Assembly (NCBI RefSeq): GCF_030409335.1
Contig: NZ_JAUFPN010000167.1
Location: forward strand, 1 to 54,234
DNA from: Paeniroseomonas aquatica
Lineage (GTDB): Bacteria; Pseudomonadota; Alphaproteobacteria; Acetobacterales; Acetobacteraceae
DNA length: 54,234 nt
Reading direction: 5' to 3'
Below the pieces are notes generated by a model that was not told the origin of the DNA, ran no database searches, and worked only from the letters and a program-made list of their open reading frames with translations. This document shows, piece by piece, positions 9,049 to 19,505 of this stretch; positions within the stretch are counted from its first letter, which is position 1, and each line of letters opens with the position of its first letter. The translations under genes were made by a program, and so were the position numbers.

Positions 9049-9690
9049 ATGCCCGACACGCCCTTCCCGATCCGCTACGTGGCCAAGAACATGCGGCTGG
9101 ACCTGCGGCTGATCGCCGGGATGGTGACGCCGGGGGCGACGGTGCTGGACATCGGCTGCGGCGACGGCGCCCTGCTGGCGCATCTCACCGCCGAGAAGGG
9201 CGCCGACGCCCGGGGCATCGAGATCGACATGGCGGAGGCGACGCGGGCGGTGGCCGCCGGCCTCGCCGTCATCCATGGCGACGCCGACCACGACCTTGCC
9301 TCCTACCCCGACGGGGCCTTCGACTATGTCGTGCTGTCGCGCACCCTGCAGGCGGTGGAGCGGCCGCGCGAGGTGCTGCGGCAGATGCTGCGGATCGGCC
9401 GCCGCGCCATCGTCAGCTTCCCCAATTTCGGCCATTGGCTGGTGCGCTGGCAGCTGCTGTCCACCGGCAAGATGCCGATGACCGAGACCTGGCACCGCGG
9501 CTGGTACGAGACGCCGAACATCCACCCCTGCACCATCCGCGACTTCTTCGACCTCTGCGCCATGGACGGCGTCGTGGTCGAGCAGTGGCTGGCGGTCGAC
9601 GAGATGGGGCTGAAGGCGCCGTGGCGGCGCTCGGCCTGGCTGGCCAACCTGTTCGGCGAGCAGGCGCTGTTCCTGCTGCGGCGGGGCTAG
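9049..9690 (+). CDS. metW: Methionine biosynthesis protein MetW
   Basis: A 213-residue methyltransferase-fold protein. MetW proteins act with MetX (homoserine O-acyltransferase) in methionine synthesis in many proteobacteria. Motif I is VLDIGCGDG at residues 32-40. The MetW signatures are all present: DYVVLSRTLQAVERP, FPNFGHWLVRWQLL, GKMPMTETWHRGWYETPNIH and CTIRDFFDLC. The start at 9049 gives the standard MetW N-terminus (R-x-D-L-x-L-IAGMV). In most genomes metW lies directly downstream of metX. Here metX is absent and a divergent methyltransferase-like gene occupies that side. GGGCAGGGGG upstream serves as a loose ribosome site. Confidence 0.92.
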   Translation: MPDTPFPIRYVAKNMRLDLRLIAGMVTPGATVLDIGCGDGALLAHLTAEKGADARGIEIDMAEATRAVAAGLAVIHGDADHDLASYPDGAFDYVVLSRTLQAVERPREVLRQMLRIGRRAIVSFPNFGHWLVRWQLLSTGKMPMTETWHRGWYETPNIHPCTIRDFFDLCAMDGVVVEQWLAVDEMGLKAPWRRSAWLANLFGEQALFLLRRG

Positions 9691-9750
9691 CCGGCGGTTC
9701 GCCACGCCGGGCGGAATTGCCGGCCGAGACTGCAACGTCGCGGTTGAGTC

Positions 9751-9770
9751 GGCGGCGGGACGGCGCCGCC
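9751..9770 (+). terminator. GC hairpin after metW
   Basis: GGCGGCG and CGCCGCC form a 7-bp stem with a six-base loop, 60 bases after the metW stop. There is no T-run, so it is only a candidate terminator. Confidence 0.3.
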
Positions 9771-9851
9771 ACGGCGGAATCCTGTTGCCGGCGGCGCGTC
9801 AGGCCCCGCAGGCTCGTTCCGCGCCCAACGAGGCGCAGGGAGAGCGAATCA

Positions 9852-10934
<1,083 letters not shown>

Positions 10935-10940
10935 AGGGCT

Positions 10941-10965
10941 GCGGCCCCGCCGGAAGCGGGGCCGC
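10941..10965. terminator. Bidirectional terminator between dctP-like gene and ahcY
   Basis: A perfect 10-bp stem (GCGGCCCCGC with GCGGGGCCGC) encloses a CGGAA loop and sits exactly between two convergent stop codons (10934 and 10972). It can fold on either transcript. T-runs are missing on both sides, as is common in GC-rich genomes. Confidence 0.65.
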
Positions 10966-10971
10966 GCCGTC

Positions 10972-12375
10972 TCAGTAGCGGTACTGCTCGGCCTTGAACG
11001 GGCCCTGCTCGGGCACGCCGATGTAGCTGGCCTGCTGCGGCGTCAGCTTGGTCAGCTTGGCGCCGACCTTGTCGAGGTGCAGCGCGGCGACCTTCTCGTC
11101 GAGGTGCTTCGGCAGGACGTAGACCTTGTTCTCGTACTTGCCCGGGTTCGCCCAGATGTCGATCTGCGCCAGCGTCTGGTTGGTGAAGCTGGCGGACATG
11201 ACGAAGCTGGGGTGGCCGGTCGCGTTGCCGAGGTTCACCAGCCGTCCCTCGGACAGCAGGATGATGCGCTTGGCGTCGGGGAACTCGATCTCGTCGACCT
11301 GCGGCTTGATGTTGGTCCACTTCAGGTTCTTCAGCGCGGCGACCTGGATCTCGCTGTCGAAGTGGCCGATGTTGCAGACGATGGCGCGGTGCTTCATCGC
11401 CCGCATGTGCTCGATGGTGATGACGTCGACGTTGCCGGTCGCGGTCACGAAGATGTCGGCGCGCGGCGCCGCATCCTCCATGGTCACGACCTCATAGCCT
11501 TCCATCGCCGCCTGCAGCGCGCAGATCGGGTCGGCCTCGGAGATCATCACCCGGCAGCCGGCGTTGCGCAGCGAGGCGGCGCTGCCCTTGCCGACGTCGC
11601 CGAAGCCCGCGACCATGGCGATCTTGCCGGACATCATCACGTCGGTGCCGCGGCGGATGCCGTCGACCAGGGATTCGCGGCAGCCGTAGAGGTTGTCGAA
11701 CTTCGACTTCGTCACGCTGTCGTTCACGTTGATGGCGGGGAAGAGCAGCTTGCCTTCCTTCGCCATGATGTAGAGGCGGTGGACGCCCGTCGTGGTCTCC
11801 TCGGAGACGCCCTTGATCGACTTCGCCAGCTTGGCGAACCAGCCCTTCTTCTCGACGACCAGCTTCTTGATGAGGGCGAAGAAGACCTCCTCCTCCTCGT
11901 TGGTCGCCTTGTCGAGGAAGGCGGTGTCGCCCTGCTCGGCGCGCAGGCCGTAGTGGACCAGCAGGGTCATGTCGCCGCCGTCGTCGAGCAGCATGTTCGG
12001 CTCGCCGCCGTCATGCCATTCGAGGGTCTTCTGCACGTAGTCCCAGTATTCCGGCAGGCTCTCGCCCTTCACCGCGAAGACCGGCGTGCCGGTGGCGGCG
12101 ATGGCGGCGGCGGCGTGGTCCTGGGTCGAGAAGATGTTGCAGCTGGACCAGCGGACGTCGGCGCCGAGCGCCTTCAGCGTCTCGATCAGCACGGCGGTCT
12201 GGATGGTCATGTGCAGGCAGCCGGCGATGCGGGCGCCCTTCAGCGGCTGGGCGGCGCCGTATTCCTTCCGGACCGACATCAGGCCGGGCATCTCGGTCTC
12301 GGCCATGGCGATCTCCTTGCGGCCCCAATCGGACAGCGAGAGATCCTTCACGATGTAATCGGTGGCTGCGGCCAT
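10972..12375 (-). CDS. ahcY: S-adenosylhomocysteine hydrolase (adenosylhomocysteinase)
   Basis: Cytosolic NAD+-dependent enzyme (467 residues) that splits S-adenosylhomocysteine into adenosine and homocysteine, closing the methylation cycle. The N-terminal substrate domain shows [16 protein letters not shown] and [15 protein letters not shown]. The Rossmann motif GFGDVGKG is at residues 257-264. The protein ends in the conserved QYRY, whose Lys/Tyr tail closes the NAD site of the neighbouring subunit. The extra segment at residues 150-190 is typical of bacterial AhcY. I chose ATG 12375, preceded by AAGGAA; an ATG 13 codons upstream would add an unconserved extension. A palindrome lies 75 bases upstream (12450-12467). 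A PfkB-type kinase that could remove the adenosine is at 34774. Confidence 0.96.
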   Translation of the reverse strand: MAAATDYIVKDLSLSDWGRKEIAMAETEMPGLMSVRKEYGAAQPLKGARIAGCLHMTIQTAVLIETLKALGADVRWSSCNIFSTQDHAAAAIAATGTPVFAVKGESLPEYWDYVQKTLEWHDGGEPNMLLDDGGDMTLLVHYGLRAEQGDTAFLDKATNEEEEVFFALIKKLVVEKKGWFAKLAKSIKGVSEETTTGVHRLYIMAKEGKLLFPAINVNDSVTKSKFDNLYGCRESLVDGIRRGTDVMMSGKIAMVAGFGDVGKGSAASLRNAGCRVMISEADPICALQAAMEGYEVVTMEDAAPRADIFVTATGNVDVITIEHMRAMKHRAIVCNIGHFDSEIQVAALKNLKWTNIKPQVDEIEFPDAKRIILLSEGRLVNLGNATGHPSFVMSASFTNQTLAQIDIWANPGKYENKVYVLPKHLDEKVAALHLDKVGAKLTKLTPQQASYIGVPEQGPFKAEQYRY

Positions 12376-12449
12376 GGTCTGGGTTCCTTCGTCTCTTCCG
12401 GCGGCGCGTAGCACGGCCCAGCCGGGCTGGCCAGCATCTTCCGGCGAAG

Positions 12450-12467
12450 CATAAGGATATCTTTATG
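12450..12467. promoter_or_regulatory. GATATC-centred palindrome upstream of ahcY, candidate operator
   Basis: CATAAGGATATCTTTATG is an 18-base palindrome with one imperfect (G-T) pair and lies in the divergent space between ahcY (start 12375, minus strand) and the sugar dehydrogenase (12596, plus strand). It is strikingly AT-rich for this genome. From memory, similar AT-rich palindromes with a GATATC centre are assigned to SahR, an ArsR-family regulator of ahcY and methionine genes in proteobacteria. I have not verified the consensus. No regulator gene is nearby. Confidence 0.6.
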
Positions 12468-12595
12468 TGTGACGATCGAGCGGGCGGGTCACGCCGCGAA
12501 GTTCAGGCTGGCGGGGCCTCGGGCGGTTTGCGATGGTGGCCGAAGTTTCATATCGGCGAAGCACCGTAAAGATGCTCGCCGCAGGGGAGATGTCG

Positions 12596-13786
12596 ATGAA
12601 GCCTGGCCTGCTGGCGCTTGCCGCCGTGAGTTTGAGTTTTGCCGCCGCCGCGCAACAGGCGCCGGTGCCCGGCTGGCAGCAGGGCCGGCCCGAGAGCCAG
12701 GCCGCCTCGCCGCTCGCCCCCAATGCGCCGAAGCTGACCGTGACCCCGGTGGACCAGCTGCCGGTCGGCCGGCTGACCCTGCCGGCCGGCTTCAAGGCCG
12801 AGGTCCATGCCCATGGCATGCCCGGCGCCCGGATGATGGCGGTCGGCGCCAATGGCACGTTGTTCGTCGGCACCCGCACCATCGGCCGGGTCTATGCGGT
12901 CACCATGGAAGGCGGCCAGCAGAAGGTGCGGACCATCGCCTCCGGCCTGACCCAGCCCAATGGCATCGCCTTCCGCGACGGCGCGCTCTACGTCGTCGCC
13001 ATCAACAAGGTGCTGCGCTTCGACGGGATCGAGGGGAAGCTGGATGCCCCGGGCACGCCGGTCGACCTGACCGCCGCCTTCGCCCTGCCGCCGGAGGAGC
13101 ACCACGGCTGGAAGTTCATGACCTTCGGGCCGGACGGCAAGCTCTACATGCAGGTCGGCGCGCCCTGCAACATCTGCTTGGTCGACGAGAACCGGCATGC
13201 GCTGCTGCTGCGCTACAACCCGGACGGGACCGGGCGGGAAGTGGTGGCGCGCGGGGTCCGCAACAGCGTCGGCATGGCGCACCACCCGGTGACCGGCCAG
13301 CTCTGGTTCACCAACAACGGCCGCGACTGGGCCGGCGAGGATGAGCCGGAGGATACGCTGGGCGTGGTGCAGAAGGTCGGCGAGCACTTCGGCTTCCCCT
13401 TCTGCCACATGGGCTCCATGCAGGACCCGGAGATGAAGGGGCGTGAATGCTCCGAGTTCTCGGCCCCGGCGCTGCGCCTCGGCCCGCATACGGCGGCGCT
13501 GGGGATGCGCTTCTACACCGGGGACATGTTCCCGGCCGAGTACAAGAACAGCATGTTCATCGCCCGGCACGGTTCCTGGAACCGCACCCAGCGCTCCGGC
13601 TACGACGTGGTCCGGGTGAGCCTGGATGCGCAGGGCAAGGCGACCATGCACCCCTTCCTCGGCGGGCTGCTGGACGGCAACGCCTTCCTCGGCCGGCCGA
13701 CCGACGTGCAGCAGCTGCCCGACGGCTCCCTGCTGGTCAGCGACGAGCAGATGGGCGCCATCTACCGCATCAGCTACGCCCGCTGA
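12596..13786 (+). CDS. PQQ-type sugar (sorbosone) dehydrogenase, periplasmic
   Basis: A 396-residue exported beta-propeller of the soluble PQQ glucose/sorbosone dehydrogenase family. It would oxidise an aldose or related sugar in the periplasm and pass electrons to a cytochrome. The signal peptide is MKPGLLALAAVSLSFAAAAQ. The propeller shows the family blocks LPAGFKAEVHA, GLTQPNGIAFRDGALYV, NSVGMAHHPVTGQLWFTNNG, EHFGFPFCHMG and IARHGSWNRTQRSGYDVVRV. I chose ATG 12596 because GGGGAG sits 7 bases upstream; ATG 12590 would overlap that site. The stop codon overlaps the next start (TGATG), so the dihaem cytochrome c is translationally coupled and is the likely electron acceptor. The exact sugar cannot be told. 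Confidence 0.85.
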   Translation: MKPGLLALAAVSLSFAAAAQQAPVPGWQQGRPESQAASPLAPNAPKLTVTPVDQLPVGRLTLPAGFKAEVHAHGMPGARMMAVGANGTLFVGTRTIGRVYAVTMEGGQQKVRTIASGLTQPNGIAFRDGALYVVAINKVLRFDGIEGKLDAPGTPVDLTAAFALPPEEHHGWKFMTFGPDGKLYMQVGAPCNICLVDENRHALLLRYNPDGTGREVVARGVRNSVGMAHHPVTGQLWFTNNGRDWAGEDEPEDTLGVVQKVGEHFGFPFCHMGSMQDPEMKGRECSEFSAPALRLGPHTAALGMRFYTGDMFPAEYKNSMFIARHGSWNRTQRSGYDVVRVSLDAQGKATMHPFLGGLLDGNAFLGRPTDVQQLPDGSLLVSDEQMGAIYRISYAR

Positions 13787-14388
13787 TGCGGCGGGCTGTC
13801 CTGGCGGCGGCCGTGCTGGCCGCCGCATGCGCCGGCCTGCCGGCCGGGCCGGCGCGGGCCGCCGGCGACGCCGCCCAGGGCAAGGCCCTGGCGGCGGAGC
13901 GGAACTGCGCCACCTGCCACGGCGCGGCCGGCGTCTCGGCCACGCCGAACATCCCCTCGCTGGCCGGCCAGCCGGAGGATTTCATCACCCTGCAGATGAT
14001 CCTGTTCCGCGAGCGGCTGCGCGACGCGCCGCCCATGCCGGACATGGCCCAGGGCCTCGAGGATCCGCAGATCGAGGCCCTGGCGGCGCATTACGCCGGC
14101 CTGGCCCCGGGCCATGCCGCCGACCGGGCGCCGCGCGACGAGGCCCGCTACCAGGCCGGGGCGGCGCTGTCCGAGAAGCTGCGCTGCGGCATCTGCCACC
14201 TGCCGGACTACCGCGGCCGGGCGCAGATACCCCGCATCACCGGCCAGCGGGAGGAATACCTGGCGCAGTCCCTGACCCAGTACCGGGACGGCAAGCGGCA
14301 CGGCAGCGACACCAACATGAATGCCGTGGTCTACGGCGTCCCGGACGCCGATCTCGCCGCCCTGGCGCATTACCTGGCGCAGCAATAG
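13786..14388 (+). CDS. Dihaem c-type cytochrome, cytochrome c4-like
   Basis: A 200-residue exported cytochrome with two covalent haem sites: CATCH at residues 41-45 and CGICH at 134-138. The signal peptide ends near residue 26 (ARA|AG). The two halves are related in pattern (GQPEDFITLQMILFRE and GQREEYLAQSLTQYRD), which is the cytochrome c4 arrangement. MPDM (84-87) and the TNMNAV segment (177-181) offer the Met axial ligands. The start overlaps the stop of the sugar dehydrogenase by one base, so the two are made together. It is the probable electron carrier between that enzyme and the terminal oxidase. Haem loading would need the usual Ccm system elsewhere. Confidence 0.9.
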   Translation: MRRAVLAAAVLAAACAGLPAGPARAAGDAAQGKALAAERNCATCHGAAGVSATPNIPSLAGQPEDFITLQMILFRERLRDAPPMPDMAQGLEDPQIEALAAHYAGLAPGHAADRAPRDEARYQAGAALSEKLRCGICHLPDYRGRAQIPRITGQREEYLAQSLTQYRDGKRHGSDTNMNAVVYGVPDADLAALAHYLAQQ

Positions 14389-14474
14389 GGCCGGGTCGGC
14401 AGCGGGGGCGGCCGGGTCCGGCTGTCGCCGGCGCAGTTGTCGGCAAGGCTGGGCCGGGCTATCCCCGCCATCCG

Positions 14475-15635
14475 ATGGATGCCCTGACCCGTCCCCGCCC
14501 CGATCAAGGCCCGCTGCCGGCCTACCGCGCCCGAGTCGCGGCCGGGCTGCTGAAGCCCGACGTCGCCCAGGCCCTGGCGGCGGAGACGCTGCAGGAGTTG
14601 TGGCACCGGCTGCGCGGCTACGACCCGCACCCCGAGGCGCCCGAGGAGGCCGGCTTCCTCGCCCGCTTCTTCCGCCGCAAGCCGGTGCCGGAAGCCCCCG
14701 ACGACACGCCGCAGGGGCTCTACCTCGTCGGCGAGGTCGGCCGCGGCAAGTCCATGCTGATGGACCTGTTCTTCGACTGCGCCGACGTCATCCGCAAGCG
14801 GCGCATCCATTTCCACCAGTTCATGCAGGAGTGCCACCAGCGCATCCACGCCTGGAAGAAGAACAACCCGGACGAGACCGACCCGATCCCGCCGCTGGCC
14901 GCCAGCATCGTGGCCGATGCGGCGCTGCTCTGCTTCGACGAGTTCCAGGTGCACGACATCGCCGATGCGATGATCCTCGGCCGGCTGTTCGAGGCGCTGT
15001 TCGCCCGCGGCGTGGTGGTGGTCGCCACCTCCAACACCGCGCCGAGCGACCTGTTCAAGGGCCGGCCGGGGCGCGATGCCTTCCTGCCCTTCATCGGGCT
15101 GATCAACCAGCGGCTGAACGTGCTCTACCTCGAGGCCCAGCGGGACTACCGGCGGGAGCGGATCCGCGGGCTGCCGACCTGGCACAGCCCGGTCGACGGC
15201 CGGGCGGAGCGGGCGCTGGACGCGGCCTTCCTGGAATTGACCGGGGTGGCGCGGGGCACCCCGGCGACGCTGACGGTGCTCGGCCGGGCGGTGGGCCTGC
15301 CCGAGACGGCGCGGGGCGTGGCCCGCGCGGACTTCGACGACCTCTGCGGCCGGCCGCTCGGCCCGGCGGACTACCTGGCGATCGCCACCCATTTCCACAC
15401 CCTGGTGCTGGACGCCGTTCCCCGCCTGGGGCCGGAGAATTTCGACCGCGCGCGGCGCTTCATCACCCTGGTCGATACCCTCTACGAGCATCGGTGCAAG
15501 CTGGTCGCCTCGGCCGAGGCGCCGCCGGATGCCCTGTACGAACAGGGCGAGAACGCCGCCATGTTCGAGCGCACCGCGAGCCGCCTGACGGAAATGCAAA
15601 GTCAGGACTATCTCGCCCTGCCACATTTGACGTAA
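14475..15635 (+). CDS. zapE: Cell division protein ZapE / AFG1-like ATPase
   Basis: A 386-residue P-loop ATPase of the AFG1/ZapE family. In E. coli ZapE associates with the division ring; mitochondrial AFG1 acts in protein quality control. Walker A is in YLVGEVGRGKSMLMDLFF and Walker B in LLCFDEFQVHDIADAMIL, the latter diagnostic of the family. Other markers are the HFHQFMQECHQRIH segment after the P-loop, VVVATSNTAPSDLFKGRPGRDAFLPFI, and the C-terminal RFITLVDTLYEHRCKLVASAEA. In many alphaproteobacteria zapE lies just upstream of mdh-sucCDAB, as here with one small gene between. Confidence 0.93.
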   Translation: MDALTRPRPDQGPLPAYRARVAAGLLKPDVAQALAAETLQELWHRLRGYDPHPEAPEEAGFLARFFRRKPVPEAPDDTPQGLYLVGEVGRGKSMLMDLFFDCADVIRKRRIHFHQFMQECHQRIHAWKKNNPDETDPIPPLAASIVADAALLCFDEFQVHDIADAMILGRLFEALFARGVVVVATSNTAPSDLFKGRPGRDAFLPFIGLINQRLNVLYLEAQRDYRRERIRGLPTWHSPVDGRAERALDAAFLELTGVARGTPATLTVLGRAVGLPETARGVARADFDDLCGRPLGPADYLAIATHFHTLVLDAVPRLGPENFDRARRFITLVDTLYEHRCKLVASAEAPPDALYEQGENAAMFERTASRLTEMQSQDYLALPHLT

Positions 15636-15674
15636 TACACAGTAATAAGGCTCACGGATTCGATAGGATTTCGC

Positions 15675-16094
15675 ATGCACCGCCTGTTGATTGCTCTCTG
15701 CGGCATGGTTTTCGTGGCGGCCCCGCTGGCGGCCCAGGCCGCGGATCGGACCGGGGGCAGGCAGCAGCAGGTGCAGGCGAGGCCGGCGGCGCATCAGGCA
15801 GCGGCACCCCGCCGCAGCCCGGCCCAGGCCGTTACGGCGCAGGCGCAGGCGCAGGTCCAGCGTTCCGCCCCGATGCGGGCCCAGCTCGGCACGGTCCGGG
15901 ACCAGCGGGCGGCCTCGGCCTCCGGCATCGCCTGCACCGGCCGCAAGGGCAATGCGCAGTGCCGCGCCCCGCGCATGGTCTGGACCGAGGGCCTGTCGCC
16001 GGCCGCCGGCATCCAGGCGAATGAGTGCCCGGACGGCACCATGGCCACCCTGGCCCGGGGTCACGACGACATCATCCGTTGCATGCCCATCTGA
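15675..16094 (+). CDS. Small exported protein with four cysteines, unknown function
   Basis: A 139-residue protein with a clear signal peptide (cleavage near QAA, residues 21-23). A linker rich in Gln, Ala and Pro (residues 29-65) follows, then a C-terminal part with Cys87, Cys96, Cys118 and Cys136 that could form two disulfides in the periplasm. I do not recognise a family. The AGGA ribosome site 8 bases before the ATG supports the start. The 39-base gap after zapE is AT-richer than its surroundings and contains TTGACG at 15627, with no matching -10. The gene sits between zapE and mdh. Confidence 0.65.
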   Translation: MHRLLIALCGMVFVAAPLAAQAADRTGGRQQQVQARPAAHQAAAPRRSPAQAVTAQAQAQVQRSAPMRAQLGTVRDQRAASASGIACTGRKGNAQCRAPRMVWTEGLSPAAGIQANECPDGTMATLARGHDDIIRCMPI

Positions 16095-16095
16095 T

Positions 16096-16113
16096 AAGGC
16101 GCGGGGCCGCCTT
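16096..16113 (+). terminator. Hairpin after the exported Cys protein
   Basis: AAGGCG/CGCCTT forms a 6-bp stem with a CGGGGC loop two bases after the stop codon at 16094. No T-run follows directly. It is a weak candidate terminator before the mdh operon. Confidence 0.3.
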
Positions 16114-16215
16114 GCCGGTCCGGGCAGGCAGGAGTAGGAAGCCGGCGCTGTTTTTGCTTGGGCCGCCCGGCTGCTGGCTCGGCTGCCCTGGCGCCTCCCG
16201 CCACCTGGCTCCTAA

Positions 16216-17178
<963 letters not shown>

Positions 17179-17225
17179 TCGGCTGACCAGCCACCTGGTC
17201 CCATTCGCTTGCAGGGGATGACCGC

Positions 17226-18419
17226 ATGAACATCCATGAATATCAGGCGAAGGAGCTGCTGGGGCGCTACGGCGTCGCAGTGCTCCAGGGCCATGTGGCC
17301 TGGACTGCCGAGGAAGCCGCCGCGGCCGCGGCCAAGCTGCCCGGCCCGGTCTATGTGGTGAAGTCCCAGATCCATGCCGGTGGGCGTGGCGCCGGGCGCT
17401 TCGCCAACGACCCGAACGGCAAGGGCGGCGTCCGCGTCGTCAAGTCGGTCGAGGACGTCAAGGCCGCGGCCGAGGCGATGATCGGCAAGGTGCTGGTCAC
17501 CAAGCAGACCGGCGAGGCCGGCAAGCTGGTCTCCCGCGTCTATGTCGAGGACGGCTGCGACATCAAGCGCGAGCTCTACCTCGGTCTGCTGGTCGACCGC
17601 GACAGCTCGCGCGTCACCGTCATGGCCTCGACCGAGGGCGGCATGGAGATCGAGGAGGTGGCCGAGCACCACCCCGAGAAGATCCTGAAGGTCGCGATCG
17701 ACCCGGCCTCCGGCATCTCCGCCTTCCATGCGCGGAAGCTGGCCTTCGGCCTCGGGCTGACCGGCAAGCAGGTCGGCAGCTTCACCAAATTTGTCCTCAC
17801 GCTCTATGCTGCCTTCCTCGAGCTGGATTGCGCCATCGTCGAGATCAACCCGCTGGTCGTGACCGGCGCGGGCGAGATCGTGGCGCTCGATGCCAAGGTC
17901 TCCTTCGACGACAACGCGCTGTTCCGCCACAAGGACCTCGAGGGCCTCCGCGACGACAGCGAGATGGACCCGAAGGAGCTGGACGCGGTCAAGAACGACC
18001 TGAACTACGTCGCCCTCGACGGCGAGATCGGCTGCATGGTGAACGGCGCCGGGCTGGCGATGGCCACCATGGACATCATCAAGCTCTATGGATCCTCTCC
18101 GGCGAACTTCCTCGACGTCGGCGGCACCGCCAATGCGGCGCGGGTGACCGAGGCCTTCCGGATCATCACCTCGGACGTCAACGTCAAGGCGATCCTGGTC
18201 AATATCTTCGGCGGCATCGCCAAGTGCGACATGATCGCCAATGGCATCGTCGAGGCCTCGAAGAACCTGAAGCTGTCGGTGCCGCTGGTCGTGCGGCTCG
18301 AGGGCACCAATGTCGAGCTCGGCAAGAAGATCCTGGCCGAGAGCGGCCTGGCCATCATCCCGGCCGAGAACCTGGCGGATGCGGCACAGAAAGTCGTCGC
18401 CGCTGTTAAGGGGGCCTGA
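17226..18419 (+). CDS. sucC: Succinyl-CoA synthetase, beta subunit
   Basis: ATP-grasp subunit (397 residues) of succinyl-CoA synthetase, which makes ATP or GTP from succinyl-CoA. The N-terminus [17 protein letters not shown] is standard. [14 protein letters not shown] lies in the nucleotide-binding fold, and the EINPLVV and DFVGGTAN-like [12 protein letters not shown] segments follow. [16 protein letters not shown] in the C-terminal CoA-ligase domain contacts the alpha subunit. It is 3 bases from sucD, so the two subunits are co-translated. Confidence 0.97.
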   Translation: MNIHEYQAKELLGRYGVAVLQGHVAWTAEEAAAAAAKLPGPVYVVKSQIHAGGRGAGRFANDPNGKGGVRVVKSVEDVKAAAEAMIGKVLVTKQTGEAGKLVSRVYVEDGCDIKRELYLGLLVDRDSSRVTVMASTEGGMEIEEVAEHHPEKILKVAIDPASGISAFHARKLAFGLGLTGKQVGSFTKFVLTLYAAFLELDCAIVEINPLVVTGAGEIVALDAKVSFDDNALFRHKDLEGLRDDSEMDPKELDAVKNDLNYVALDGEIGCMVNGAGLAMATMDIIKLYGSSPANFLDVGGTANAARVTEAFRIITSDVNVKAILVNIFGGIAKCDMIANGIVEASKNLKLSVPLVVRLEGTNVELGKKILAESGLAIIPAENLADAAQKVVAAVKGA

Positions 18420-18422
18420 GCC

Positions 18423-19313
18423 ATGGCGATCCTGATCGACGAAAACACCAAGGTCATGACCCAGGGCTTCACCGGCGCCCAGGGCACCTTCCATGCCGAG
18501 CAGGGCATTGCCTATGGCTCGAAGTACGTCGGCGGCGTGACGCCGGGCAAGGGCGGCACCACCCATATCGGCCTGCCGGTCTTCGATACGGTGGCCGATT
18601 GCGTCGCCGCCACGGGCGCCAATGCCAGCGTGATCTACGTGCCGCCGCCCTTCGCGGCGGACGCCATCCTCGAGGCGATCGACGCCGAGCTGCCGCTGAT
18701 CATCTGCATCACCGAGGGCATCCCGGTGCTCGACATGGTGCGGGTGAAGCGGGCGCTGTCGGGCTCGAAGTCGCGCCTCATCGGCCCGAACTGCCCCGGT
18801 GTCATCACCCCGGACGCCTGCAAGATCGGCATCATGCCCGGCCATATCCACCGCCGCGGCTCGGTCGGCATCGTCTCCCGCTCGGGCACGCTGACCTATG
18901 AGGCGGTGGCGCAGACCACGGCCGCCGGGCTCGGCCAGTCCACCTGCGTCGGCATCGGCGGCGATCCGGTGAAGGGCACCGATTTCATCGAGGTGCTCGA
19001 GCTGTTCCTGGCCGACCCCGAGACCAAGTCGATCGTCATGATCGGCGAGATCGGCGGCCAGTCCGAGATCCAGGCGGCGGAGTTCCTCGGGCGCGAGAAC
19101 CGCCCGGGGGGCGCCAACTACAAGCCGGTGGTCGGCTTCATCGCCGGCGCGACGGCCCCGCCGGGCCGCCGCATGGGCCATGCCGGCGCGGTCATCTCGG
19201 GCGGCAAGGATACCGCGGAGGCGAAGTTCGAGGCGATGCGCGCCGCGGGCGTCCATGTCGCCGACAGCCCGGCGGCGCTGGGCTCGACCATGGTGAAGGC
19301 GCTCAAGGGTTAG
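18423..19313 (+). CDS. sucD: Succinyl-CoA synthetase, alpha subunit
   Basis: CoA-binding and phosphohistidine subunit (296 residues) of succinyl-CoA synthetase. The active-site histidine is His253 in [13 protein letters not shown], which carries the phosphate between substrate and nucleotide. Other blocks are [16 protein letters not shown] (CoA domain), [30 protein letters not shown] and [14 protein letters not shown]. The gene follows sucC by 3 bases. A 192-base gap then separates it from sucA. I saw no strong promoter or terminator there, although that gap is somewhat AT-richer. Confidence 0.97.
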   Translation: MAILIDENTKVMTQGFTGAQGTFHAEQGIAYGSKYVGGVTPGKGGTTHIGLPVFDTVADCVAATGANASVIYVPPPFAADAILEAIDAELPLIICITEGIPVLDMVRVKRALSGSKSRLIGPNCPGVITPDACKIGIMPGHIHRRGSVGIVSRSGTLTYEAVAQTTAAGLGQSTCVGIGGDPVKGTDFIEVLELFLADPETKSIVMIGEIGGQSEIQAAEFLGRENRPGGANYKPVVGFIAGATAPPGRRMGHAGAVISGGKDTAEAKFEAMRAAGVHVADSPAALGSTMVKALKG

Positions 19314-19505
19314 GCACGGCATGCCTTGAAAGGCAGCGGGACGACCGGCATATGGCGCGGGTCTGCCCTGCATGATGCGGCATTCCCCTGCCGCAGCCCT
19401 GCCATGGACCTTACGTTAACCATCGCCGCGTCCAATATGGATGCGGCGGTCTGCCGCATGCGCTGACAGTGACCGCCGGCTCCCTCGGCCGGCACGGAGA
19501 GACAG

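Noticed and set aside
12376-12595. Possible SAM or SAH riboswitch upstream of ahcY
   Set aside because: I could not find the paired elements or conserved cores of known SAM or SAH aptamers in the leader; the visible feature is a DNA palindrome.
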